The notes: generated by a model from the letters alone, not told the origin. Counted from the first letter of the stretch, positions 1 to 6,574 are shown. The stretch is 6,632 bases of DNA from Planctomycetaceae bacterium (GCA_005773145.1 SXHS01000227.1:1-6632), one strand, 5' to 3'. A program made the numbers and translations.

Positions 1-407
1 ACATCGATGACCAGTCCCAATCGCGATGGAAATAGGCGGCTGGCGAACCGAGCCAGGGCGTGCCAGTTGGACGCCGCCGCCCGGAGCGGCTGTTGAGCGG
101 CCTCTTCGAGAGAGACAAGACGCCCGTCGGTCAGGTAGACTCGCACCAGAGATTTCGGCGCGGCATGGGACACGGCTTGCAGAATATGACGCACTCCGTC
201 GGCCTTTGACGCAAAGCAGTCGGCCAACTCACCGGTCATCGTGATCGCCAAGGCGTCCGCATGCGGACTCACCGACAACAGGTCGGCCAGCGCCCGGCCG
301 AGTCGATCTGGGTGTCGCCAGAGCGCGAAGCGCACCGCATGCGCGAAAGTGCCATGGTCGGCAATCTTCAAATTGGCGCCGCCGATGTCCAGCCCTAGCC
401 AGCTCAT
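1..407 (-). CDS. MfnF-like C1-transfer pathway protein (COG1548, hydantoinase/oxoprolinase type), 5' part only
   Basis: The reading frame opens with ATG at 407 and stays open for 135 codons to the left edge, so the C-terminal part is missing. The N-terminus MSWLGLDIGGANLKIAD has the phosphate-1 loop of the actin/hexokinase ATPase fold (DIGGANLK, residues 7-14). TMTGELADCF (about 56-65) is a segment I associate with the 'H4MPT-linked C1 transfer pathway protein' family, and the last residues visible, LGLVID, lead into where a second phosphate loop (typically DxGSTTTD) should begin. Known of the family: the archaeal member MfnF joins the aminomethylfuran pyrophosphate to gamma-glutamyltyramine in methanofuran synthesis; bacterial homologues occur in methylotrophs and planctomycetes. 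It lies 4 nt after the ATP-grasp gene, which resembles the preceding enzyme of the same pathway, so the two are almost certainly co-transcribed. The family is fairly sure; the exact reaction is inferred from the archaeal homologue. Confidence 0.8.
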   Translation of the reverse strand, partial: MSWLGLDIGGANLKIADHGTFAHAVRFALWRHPDRLGRALADLLSVSPHADALAITMTGELADCFASKADGVRHILQAVSHAAPKSLVRVYLTDGRLVSLEEAAQQPLRAAASNWHALARFASRLFPSRLGLVID

Positions 408-411
408 GCGC

Positions 412-1413
412 CTACCATTGTACCGCAGTCCAGCGAATGGAATCCATCGGCCGATCGCCCTTTGCGGTGCGCAACCACAACTCGGCCAGATTCGCGTCGG
501 TGGCGCGTCGTAGTCCCAGATAAGAACTGGTTAATCGTGGATTGATCTCGATGACGGCATCCTGCGGAGTGCCAAGTTGATCCCCCAGCACCAAATCGAT
601 GCCCATGTAGCCGCAGGCATTGCCTGTGAGCGGGACGACTTGCAGCGCGATGCGGCGGGCCCGCTGAATCAAGTCCGCATCGTCGATCACGCCCCCCCCA
701 TCGTAGCCAAACCGAATAGGATCGTGAAATCGTTGTGTGCAGGGGGGCAAAACAAATGCGCCGGCCGGGCCCAGCAAGAGTGAAATGCTGGCCGCCGTGC
801 CAGGCCAGTAGGCCTCCAATCGCATCTCGTCTGCCGTCCAGTCCGACGGTTGCGCTGAATGGTGGTCCAGCAGCATTCGGACCCCCAGGGAACCGGCGCC
901 ATCCAACGGCTTGAGAATGGCTGGATAGGAAAAGTCGCTCGGCAAGCCCTCGCCGGATGTCACACGGCACCCGCGCGGCACCGGTAGGCCCGCCTGTTCC
1001 AAACGCTCGCACGTCCTCTGCTTGTCGGTGGTCCACGCCACCAACTGTGAGTTGGGACTCAGCAACCGGCCGCCGGCAGCTTCCACCCACCGAACGCGAT
1101 CCAGTAGGAGCCCGTCACATTCGGGCGCGATCAAGATCGTCCCATCCGAGGCGGCCGACAACCGGGTGAGGTGATGCAGCTCGTCATCCTCGCTGCCAAT
1201 TGGAACGAGTTCGACAGAGTTCCCACACCACGAGGTGGGGAGCGCCCGATCCCACATCAGGGTCACATGGTGGTTGGGGATCCGACAGAAATCATCGACC
1301 AAGGCCCGCACCATGGCCGAACCTTCCCGCAGCAAGGTCTCCTGCGGATCACGCCAGGCTGGTCGCGAATACAGTCCCCCCCCAGTCAGGAATTCGTAAA
1401 TCAGCACCTTCAT
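412..1413 (-). CDS. ATP-grasp ligase, COG1821 family (MfnD-like, tyramine-glutamate ligase)
   Basis: Complete 333-residue protein, ATG at 1413, TAG at 412. The N-terminus MKVLIYEFLTGGG is characteristic of the COG1821 ATP-grasp family. ATP-grasp elements follow: YPAILKPLDGAGSLG (163-177) with the nucleotide-contacting lysine K168 and a glycine-rich loop; EAYWPGTAASISLLL (200-214) with the hinge acidic residue; GIDLVLG (271-277); and AVIEINPRL (286-294), whose E289 and N291 should bind Mg2+. Known: archaeal MfnD of this family attaches glutamate to tyramine in methanofuran synthesis, and bacterial homologues cluster with tetrahydromethanopterin/methylofuran C1 genes. The MfnF-like gene follows after 4 nt, which supports a cofactor-synthesis role. 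The next gene upstream, sufT-like, is 54 nt away with no obvious terminator, so it may share the suf transcript. The substrate is inferred; another amino-acid ligation in C1-carrier assembly is possible. Confidence 0.82.
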   Translation of the reverse strand: MKVLIYEFLTGGGLYSRPAWRDPQETLLREGSAMVRALVDDFCRIPNHHVTLMWDRALPTSWCGNSVELVPIGSEDDELHHLTRLSAASDGTILIAPECDGLLLDRVRWVEAAGGRLLSPNSQLVAWTTDKQRTCERLEQAGLPVPRGCRVTSGEGLPSDFSYPAILKPLDGAGSLGVRMLLDHHSAQPSDWTADEMRLEAYWPGTAASISLLLGPAGAFVLPPCTQRFHDPIRFGYDGGGVIDDADLIQRARRIALQVVPLTGNACGYMGIDLVLGDQLGTPQDAVIEINPRLTSSYLGLRRATDANLAELWLRTAKGDRPMDSIRWTAVQW

Positions 1414-1430
1414 GCGGGATGAAGCTCACA

Positions 1431-1458
1431 CCACATCACATCGCGGTCCGCCACATCA
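1431..1458. repeat. Short direct repeat TGATGTGG x2 upstream of the ATP-grasp gene
   Basis: CCACATCA at 1431-1438 recurs at 1451-1458 (TGATGTGG on the coding strand), 20 bp start to start, in the 54-nt gap between the SufT-like and ATP-grasp genes. Same-face spacing of about two helical turns could suit a DNA-binding protein, but two 8-mers in a short gap may well be chance. No promoter hexamers or terminator were recognised around it. Confidence 0.25.
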
Positions 1459-1467
1459 AAATCAATA

Positions 1468-1920
1468 TCAGAAGATGCCCAATTGATCGCGAGCTTCTTC
1501 GGTCATTCGATCCGGCGACCAGGGGGGCTCCATGACAATCCGCACTTCCACCGCGCCCACACCAGGCAATTGCGCGACCACATTCTTCGCACTTGCGATC
1601 AATTGTGGCCCGGCCGGACAGGCGGGACTGGTCAGGGTCATCTCGATCAAGATGTCGTGCTTTTCACCAGTGGCGGTCAACTCCGTGGTGTCGGCCTCCG
1701 TACTTTCTAGCGTGGTGGGACTCGGCACGGATTCCGGCACGCCGGATGTCGTCGGACTGGGGACCTCAGCGACCGATCGTTCAGCCGGTGTGTAGGGGCG
1801 CAGGTCGACTCGGTAGACGAGGCCCAGGTCGATAATATTCACGAACAATTCTGGGTCCAGGACCGTTCGTAGGCTTTCACGAATCTTGTCTTCGTTTAGC
1901 TCAAGCATGGTTGAGTTCAT
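1468..1920 (-). CDS. sufT: SufT-like MIP18/DUF59 Fe-S assembly factor with internal low-complexity insertion
   Basis: 150-residue protein. MIP18 (DUF59) hallmarks are present: LDPEL (21-25), IIDLGLVYRVDL (29-40), the TLTSPACPAGP segment with conserved C101 (95-105), and the C-terminal PPWSPDRMTEEAR (132-144). Known: SufT/MIP18 proteins act late in Fe-S cluster assembly or delivery to target proteins, in the cytosol. Residues about 41-87, between the first strand pair and the cysteine segment, are a Pro/Ser/Thr/Glu-rich stretch where usual family members have only a short link; the protein is therefore longer than the typical ~100-110 residues. VPSPTT occurs twice inside it (53-58, 65-70). The ATG at 1920 overlaps the Rieske stop codon as ATGA, which favours this start over the ATG at 1908 and implies translational coupling. 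Family call is firm; the role as SufT rests on the suf context. Confidence 0.88.
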   Translation of the reverse strand: MNSTMLELNEDKIRESLRTVLDPELFVNIIDLGLVYRVDLRPYTPAERSVAEVPSPTTSGVPESVPSPTTLESTEADTTELTATGEKHDILIEMTLTSPACPAGPQLIASAKNVVAQLPGVGAVEVRIVMEPPWSPDRMTEEARDQLGIF

Positions 1921-2237
1921 CCGTTTTCATTGACTCGCACGAACACTTGATTGTCTTGAATCATCACTTCATGCACCGGTGTGGCTTCCGTGGCCGGCAT
2001 GCTGAGGGGACGGCCATCGCGCACGTCAAATTTGGCGCCGTGGCGAGGGCAAGCCAAGGCATGATCCGTCAAGACTCCGTTTCCCAACGGGCCCCCGTCG
2101 TGCGTGCAAACATCGTCGATGCAATAAAATTGTCCGCCGACATGAATGACGACAACCATACGATCATCGACCTCAAATACTTGTCGGCCGGGATCAGGGA
2201 TGTCGCGAACGTGAGCCACGCGCTGGAATGCAGACAT
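1917..2237 (-). CDS. Rieske [2Fe-2S] ferredoxin
   Basis: Complete 106-residue, single-domain soluble protein with no signal peptide or membrane segment. It carries both Rieske cluster boxes: CTHDGGPL (C44, H46) and CPRHGAKF (C63, H66), giving the two Cys and two His ligands of a [2Fe-2S] cluster. Size and motifs match the BphF/NirD-like 'non-heme iron oxygenase ferredoxin subunit' group. No oxygenase gene is nearby; instead it sits between sufD and the SufT-like gene. Rieske ferredoxins inside suf operons are also known in actinobacteria, so a role as electron donor or cluster carrier in Fe-S assembly is more likely than aromatic ring oxidation, but this is inference. Its ATG follows the sufD TAA directly with no spacer, and its TGA overlaps the next start, so it is probably translated by coupling; the Shine-Dalgarno sequence is weak. 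Confidence 0.92.
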   Translation of the reverse strand: MSAFQRVAHVRDIPDPGRQVFEVDDRMVVVIHVGGQFYCIDDVCTHDGGPLGNGVLTDHALACPRHGAKFDVRDGRPLSMPATEATPVHEVMIQDNQVFVRVNENG

Positions 2238-3560
2238 TTAGTCGTACTCGCGCACGCGACGAGCGATCGCATGCCCCAATGCTTCCCGAACGCTCTCAAT
2301 GGTGATGCGATCCAGCACTTGCTGAAAGAAACCGGTTACAATCAGACGCACGGCTTCACGACGCGTGAAGCCGCGGCAGCGGGCGTAGAAAATGAGTTCT
2401 TCGTTGACACGGCCCGTCGTCGATCCGTGCGTGCAGCGTACGTCGTCGGCCTCGATCTCCAGTCCAGGGATGGAATCGGCCCTTGCGTCGTGGGATAGCA
2501 ACAGATTGTCATTGCGCTGATAACCATCCGTTTGTTGGGCTTCGCGATCCACCTTGATCATGCCACGCCAAACCGTATGCGATTTATCCTGGAGTGCGGA
2601 CTTATAGAGAAAGTCACTGCGACACTGAGGGGCCTGGTGATGCTGCAAAGTGTGATACGACAAATGCTGTCGGTCTTCGGTGAACATCACACCATTCACT
2701 TGGCACTCAGCCCCTTTTCCCTGCAATAGGACCTGTTGATTGACCTTGGCCAATCGAGCACCCAGGGCGCCGAGGGTCCATTGTAACGAGGCATCTCGCT
2801 GCAGGGTGGCCCGCTGATGTGCGAAATGCCAGGTGCGACTCCCCCAATTCTGCAAGCTGACAAAACGCAGATGGGCGCCCGGCTGCAGGCAGATGGTCGT
2901 GACGCCACAATGCAACCCGTTGTCCGAGGAACCGACACTGGCGGTCTCCGATAGCAAGGTGGCCTCTGCCCCCTCTTCCAAGATGACCAGCAGGTGACCG
3001 AAATCCACTCCGCCATCGGACATCGCCGACAGGGCCAAGAGTGGCTCGTGTAGGCATACACCGCGCGGCACGTAGAGCAGGTGCCCGCCGGACCAGCAGG
3101 CGGCATTCCAGGCGGCGAAGCGGTCCCTAGCGGCGGGGACGGCATGATCGGTAAGGTAAGGTCGCAGCAGGTCGCCGTGGGATTGGACCCACTGATCGAG
3201 GCTGCCGAACAGCACGCCACGCGCGGCCCATTCTGGGGATAAGTCGTTGGATTGGGCCACACTGTCGACTGCGGTGGACTGACCGGCCAAGGTCACGCCG
3301 GCTGCCAGTAGGGCCTGAGGGACGGCGGAATCCGCTGCGGCCCGGGTCCGTGGTAGACCATAGGCGTCGGGCTTAAATAATCGGATATCCGTGCGTGCCC
3401 ACTCCTCTTCGGAGCGATTGGGCCAATGTCCCTCGCTGAAGATTCGCCACGCTTGTCGACGGTGGTCGCGCAACCATGGCGGCTCCTGGCGCGTTTCCAA
3501 GAAGGCGTGAAACGATGATTCCGAAATTCCCGTGGGAGTGCGCGATTCTGTTGCTTGCAT
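2238..3560 (-). CDS. sufD: Fe-S cluster assembly protein SufD
   Basis: 440 residues from the ATG at 3560, a normal length for SufD. The N-terminal helical part contains EPPWLRDHRRQAW and EEEWARTDIRLF, typical of SufD. The beta-helix core has FAAWNAACWSGG and LLYVPRGV, paralogous to FAALNSAVWSGG and FIYVPKGV in the adjacent SufB. Near the C-terminus, EADDVRCTHGSTTG carries C376 and H378, matching the conserved Cys/His pair of SufD at the SufB-SufD interface where the nascent cluster is thought to form. SufD works with SufB and the ATPase SufC in the cytosolic SufBC2D scaffold. The ATG overlaps the sufB stop (TGATG). A TTG one codon upstream (3563) lies 8 nt from the purine run GGAGGGG at 3572-3578, so a start there cannot be excluded. 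Confidence 0.95.
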   Translation of the reverse strand: MQATESRTPTGISESSFHAFLETRQEPPWLRDHRRQAWRIFSEGHWPNRSEEEWARTDIRLFKPDAYGLPRTRAAADSAVPQALLAAGVTLAGQSTAVDSVAQSNDLSPEWAARGVLFGSLDQWVQSHGDLLRPYLTDHAVPAARDRFAAWNAACWSGGHLLYVPRGVCLHEPLLALSAMSDGGVDFGHLLVILEEGAEATLLSETASVGSSDNGLHCGVTTICLQPGAHLRFVSLQNWGSRTWHFAHQRATLQRDASLQWTLGALGARLAKVNQQVLLQGKGAECQVNGVMFTEDRQHLSYHTLQHHQAPQCRSDFLYKSALQDKSHTVWRGMIKVDREAQQTDGYQRNDNLLLSHDARADSIPGLEIEADDVRCTHGSTTGRVNEELIFYARCRGFTRREAVRLIVTGFFQQVLDRITIESVREALGHAIARRVREYD

Positions 3561-4972
3561 CAACCTACCGACCCCTCCATCTGCAACTGAATCAGGCGAT
3601 TCATTTCCACCGCATATTCCATGGGTAATTCCTTCACGAGCGGCTCGATGAATCCGTTCACAATCATGGTGCTGGCCTCGGACTCGGTCAGTCCACGGCT
3701 GGTGAGATAGAACATCTGTTCCTCACCGATTCGCGAGACGCTGGCCTCATGTCCGATGGTGACGTCCTGCTCCGCGACCTCAATGTAGGGATAGGTGTCA
3801 CTGCGGCTGCGAGGGTCGAGAATCAGCGCATCGCAGACGACGTTGCAGCGGGCGTCCGTGGCCCCCTTCTCGACCTTGACCAGGCCCCGATAACTGCTGC
3901 GTCCACCGTTTTTTGAGATGGATTTACTAATGATTTGCCCCGTCGTGTGGGGGGCGCAATGCACCAGCTTGGCCCCCGCGTCCTGATGCTGGCCCGCCGA
4001 GGAGAACGCGATCGAGAGGATCTCGCCACGTGCGCCGGGCTCCATCATGTAGACCGCCGGATACTTCATGGTCAGCCGGCTGCCCAAGTTACCGTCGATC
4101 CATTCCATGGTGGCGTCCCGATAGGCCATGGCCCGCTTTGTCACCAGGTTGTAAATGTTGTTGGCCCAGTTCTGAATTGTCGTATAGCGGCAACGCGCGC
4201 CTCGTTTCACCACGATCTCCACCACCGCTGAATGGAGGCTCTCGGTGCTGTACATGGGGGCTGTGCAGCCCTCGACAGAGTGCACGTGAGCCCCCTCGTC
4301 GACGATGATGAGCGTGCGTTCGAATTGCCCCATGCTCTCCGCGTTGATGCGGAAATAGGCCTGCAGGGGGAATTCAATCTTCACTCCCTTCGGAACGTAA
4401 ATGAAAGAACCGCCGGACCAGACGGCCGAGTTCAAGGCGGCGAATTTGTTGTCCTCGGGGGGAATAATCGTGCCGAAGTACTCCCGCAACAGATCGGTAT
4501 GCTCCCGCAGGGCCGTATCCGTGTCCGTGAAGATCACACCTTTGTTGCCCAATTCCTCTTGGAGTGAGCCGTAGACGACCTCGCTTTCAAATTGGGCCTT
4601 CACACCGGCGAGAAATTTCTTCTCAGCCTCGGGAATCCCCAATTTGTCGAAGGTCTCCTTAATTTCAGCCGGTACGTCGTCCCACGTACGCCCCTGGTGA
4701 TCCGTTGGCTTGAGGTAGTAGAAGATATCTTGAAAGTCGACGCCGATATCCCCGCCCCACTTCGGCATCGGCTTCGATTCGAAGATGGCCAAACTGCGCA
4801 GACGAAAATCCCGCATCCACGCGGGCTCCCCCTTCATCTCGGAGATCTGCTGCACAATCTCCGCGTCGAGTCCTCGACGGGCCTTGAAGACGGCCGTCGA
4901 CTCCGTGCGGAAGTCGTACTTGTTGATTTCGCCGATGGCGGCGGTGTTCTTTTCGGTAATGTCAGTGGCCAT
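3560..4972 (-). CDS. sufB: Fe-S cluster assembly scaffold protein SufB
   Basis: 470 residues from the ATG at 4972, typical for SufB. It has the N-terminal PAWMRDFRLRSLAIF motif, the core FAALNSAVWSGG/FIYVPKGVKIEFPLQAYF, the segment ARCRYTTIQNWANN, and the canonical C-terminus LPMEYAVEMNRLIQLQMEGS. C380 (VVCDALIL) aligns with the essential cluster-assembly cysteine region of E. coli SufB, and H408 lies in GHEASVSRIGEEQ. SufB is the scaffold on which sulfur and iron are assembled before transfer to apo-proteins. The frame extends upstream to a TTG at 4993, but only the ATG at 4972 has a Shine-Dalgarno-like AGG at suitable distance (7 nt) and it fits the family N-terminus better. It follows sufC by 32 nt and overlaps sufD by one base. 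Confidence 0.97.
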   Translation of the reverse strand: MATDITEKNTAAIGEINKYDFRTESTAVFKARRGLDAEIVQQISEMKGEPAWMRDFRLRSLAIFESKPMPKWGGDIGVDFQDIFYYLKPTDHQGRTWDDVPAEIKETFDKLGIPEAEKKFLAGVKAQFESEVVYGSLQEELGNKGVIFTDTDTALREHTDLLREYFGTIIPPEDNKFAALNSAVWSGGSFIYVPKGVKIEFPLQAYFRINAESMGQFERTLIIVDEGAHVHSVEGCTAPMYSTESLHSAVVEIVVKRGARCRYTTIQNWANNIYNLVTKRAMAYRDATMEWIDGNLGSRLTMKYPAVYMMEPGARGEILSIAFSSAGQHQDAGAKLVHCAPHTTGQIISKSISKNGGRSSYRGLVKVEKGATDARCNVVCDALILDPRSRSDTYPYIEVAEQDVTIGHEASVSRIGEEQMFYLTSRGLTESEASTMIVNGFIEPLVKELPMEYAVEMNRLIQLQMEGSVG

Positions 4973-5004
4973 GTGATTGCCTATTTTCTTCAAATTCGGC
5001 CGTG

Positions 5005-5823
5005 TTAAGCGCCTACTTGTTCAGTCTTCACCGTCATGGCCTGGTTGTCCGCATCGGCATCGGGGTTGGCCGCGCGGATGCGATCATAGCCCTGTTGGTG
5101 TAATTCGATCGCCAACTCGAAGGTGCCTGTTTCCACGATTCGTCCGCCTAGCATGACGTGGGTGAAATCAGGCGGATTGTGCTCCAGCAATTTGTCGTGA
5201 TGTGTGATGATCAGTAGCCCCATCGATTTGCCACCAATCTCTGCGATACTCTGGCTGGCCAAACGTACCGCGTCCGCATCGAGGCCACTATCGGTTTCAT
5301 CCAAGATGGCGAACTTCGGTTGCAACATGGCCAATTGCAGAATCTCTGCCCGTTTCATCTCGCCACCGGAAAAGCCATCGTTGACGTAGCGACGTGCAAA
5401 CTCCGGGTCCATGCGCAGCTGCTCCATGCGCTCCCGCAATTCTTTGCGGAACTCGCGCATGGGAATCAAGTCTTCCCCTTCCTTGCGTTCCGGACGGCGG
5501 ACGTTGGTCGACGCGTGGCGCAGGAAATCGGCCATGCGTACGCCGGGAATGGCCACCGGCCGTTGAAAGGCCATGAACAGTCCCGCGCGGGCTCGTTCGT
5601 CCGGCGACATTTCCAATAGATTCTGCCCGTTGAGCTGGATGGTGCCGGCGGTGATCTCATATTGCGGATGGCCCATGATCGCCAGCCCCAAGGTGCTCTT
5701 GCCCGAGCCGTTGGGGCCCATCAACGCATGGGTCTCACCCCGGCGAATCGACAGGTTGACGCCTTTGAGGATGGGCTTTTCGTTGACCACCACATGCAAG
5801 TTGGAAATCGCTAACGTGTCCAC
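5005..5823 (-). CDS. sufC: Fe-S cluster assembly ATPase SufC
   Basis: 272-residue ABC-type ATPase of the SUF complex. Visible motifs: Walker A GPNGSGKST (36-44), Q-loop FQRP (Q87), signature FSGGEMKR (151-158), Walker B FAILDE (171-176) followed by the SufC-typical TDSGLDAD (177-184), and the switch histidine in ITHHD (H208). There is no membrane partner, as expected: SufC binds SufB and SufD and drives their conformational change on ATP hydrolysis. The C-terminal ~20 residues after the ATPase domain (DADADNQAMTVKTEQVGA) are a low-complexity tail. The start is GTG; it places the family N-terminus DTLAISNLHV correctly, and a purine stretch (AAAGAGAG) precedes it by about 9 nt. sufC leads sufB by 32 nt, giving the common order C-B-D. 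Confidence 0.97.
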   Translation of the reverse strand: MDTLAISNLHVVVNEKPILKGVNLSIRRGETHALMGPNGSGKSTLGLAIMGHPQYEITAGTIQLNGQNLLEMSPDERARAGLFMAFQRPVAIPGVRMADFLRHASTNVRRPERKEGEDLIPMREFRKELRERMEQLRMDPEFARRYVNDGFSGGEMKRAEILQLAMLQPKFAILDETDSGLDADAVRLASQSIAEIGGKSMGLLIITHHDKLLEHNPPDFTHVMLGGRIVETGTFELAIELHQQGYDRIRAANPDADADNQAMTVKTEQVGA

Positions 5824-5843
5824 CGTTGTGTGCTCTCTTTCAT
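5811..5843 (-). other. Possible 10-codon leader ORF overlapping the sufC start
   Basis: An ATG at 5843 opens a short frame (MKESTQRWTR, stop TAG at 5811-5813) in a different phase from sufC and spanning its GTG start. Translation of it would end 13 nt inside sufC and could influence initiation at the GTG by reinitiation or competition. The upstream Shine-Dalgarno signal is weak (GAGCGAG in the 3' arm of a hairpin). Short chance ORFs of this size are common, so this is only a candidate. Confidence 0.2.
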
Positions 5844-5846
5844 ACG

Positions 5847-5866
5847 GGCTCGCTCAAACGCGAACC
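5847..5866 (-). promoter_or_regulatory. Small RNA hairpin in the nuoB-sufC gap
   Basis: On the minus strand GGTTCGC pairs with GCGAGCC (seven pairs including one G-U) around the six-base loop GTTTGA. The G-U pair would be an A-C mismatch on the plus strand, so the structure favours the coding-strand RNA. No T-run follows, so it is not a rho-independent terminator. It ends 23 nt before the sufC GTG and could be a processing or stability element within a nuoB-suf transcript; its function is unknown. Confidence 0.3.
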
Positions 5867-5904
5867 GGATCTGTCGATGCTGCGTTGGATCGTCTCGGTT
5901 GGTC

Positions 5905-6534
5905 CTATCCCGTGATTTTCTGATGGTCCGTCATGGGAGCATGCTCCAGCGACGCATCGACGTAGCCAGTGTGATGAGGCAGCGGCAGCTCGTCCGCCAC
6001 CTTGGTTCCCAGGCGGCCAAAACCGCTGGACCCAGCACCATCCCTTTGCTTGGCGATGCGGTGCCCCTTGATCTTGTCTTGAATCCGCATCAAACCTTCC
6101 AGCAAGGCCTCGGGACGCGGCGGACAACCGGGAACGTAGACGTCCACGGGAACCACCAAGTCGACCCCCTTCACCACGTGATAACCCCACTTGAAATAAG
6201 GTCCACCCCCCACCGTGCAGGCACCCATGGCGATCACGAACTTGGGATCGGGCATCAGGTTGTATAAACGGCGTACGCGGCTCGCCATCTTGTAGGTCAC
6301 CGTGCCCGCCACAATCATTAAGTCGGCCTGCCGCGGCGTGGCACGAAAGGCCCCCGCGCCGAAGCGATCCAAATCGTAGCGGCTGGCCCCCGTCGCCATC
6401 ATTTCGATCGCGCAACACGCCAGACCAAAGGTCATCGGCCATAAGCTCGATTGCCGCGCCCAATTGATCGCTTGCTCGATCGTGGTCGTAATCACCCCTT
6501 CCTCAAACCGTCCCTCAATCCAAGGCTGTGTCAT
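5905..6534 (-). CDS. nuoB: NADH-quinone oxidoreductase subunit B (complex I, NuoB)
   Basis: 209 residues from the ATG at 6534. Complex I subunit B/PSST: carries the last Fe-S cluster, N2, which passes electrons to quinone on the cytoplasmic side of the inner membrane. All four N2 ligands are visible (numbering from the chosen start): the CC pair in GLACCAIEMM (C40, C41), GACTVGGGPY (C106) and VPGCPPRPEALL (C137). The canonical ARQSSLWPMTFG and ATPRQADLMIVAGTVT segments are intact. After the conserved domain (ends near GHRIAKQ) there is a roughly 45-50-residue tail without recognisable motif. An in-frame ATG at 6561 would add nine residues, but only the 6534 start has AGGA 7 nt upstream. No other nuo gene lies on its downstream side; sufC follows after 81 nt. 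Whether nuoA or nuoC precede it is outside the window. Confidence 0.96.
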   Translation of the reverse strand: MTQPWIEGRFEEGVITTTIEQAINWARQSSLWPMTFGLACCAIEMMATGASRYDLDRFGAGAFRATPRQADLMIVAGTVTYKMASRVRRLYNLMPDPKFVIAMGACTVGGGPYFKWGYHVVKGVDLVVPVDVYVPGCPPRPEALLEGLMRIQDKIKGHRIAKQRDGAGSSGFGRLGTKVADELPLPHHTGYVDASLEHAPMTDHQKITG

Positions 6535-6574
6535 GTGCCGATCCTGTGGTCTGGATTCCATGCGTGTGCGTGGT

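Noticed and set aside
404..1090. 228-codon minus-strand open frame within the ATP-grasp gene
   Set aside because: It lies in another phase of a gene with clear ATP-grasp motifs, and its translation has no recognisable domain and a composition typical of GC-rich shadow frames.
1911..2498. 195-codon plus-strand open frame antisense to the Rieske gene and sufD
   Set aside because: Both minus-strand genes beneath it are complete and recognisable; the antisense translation shows no family features.
4592..5008. 138-codon plus-strand open frame antisense to sufB
   Set aside because: It mirrors codon periodicity of sufB and has no motif of its own.
5847..5866. Hairpin considered as a terminator after nuoB
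   Set aside because: Only seven pairs with one G-U, and the downstream coding-strand sequence is CGTATGAAAG rather than a T-run.
5887..5904. Two CCAAC direct repeats on the coding strand just after nuoB, considered as a SufR-like operator
   Set aside because: They are direct, not inverted, and match no suf operator that I can name with confidence; no sufR gene is present.
5840..6463. 207-codon minus-strand open frame overlapping nuoB
   Set aside because: Its translation is Gly/Arg-rich and motif-free, while the alternative phase encodes an intact NuoB with all cluster ligands.
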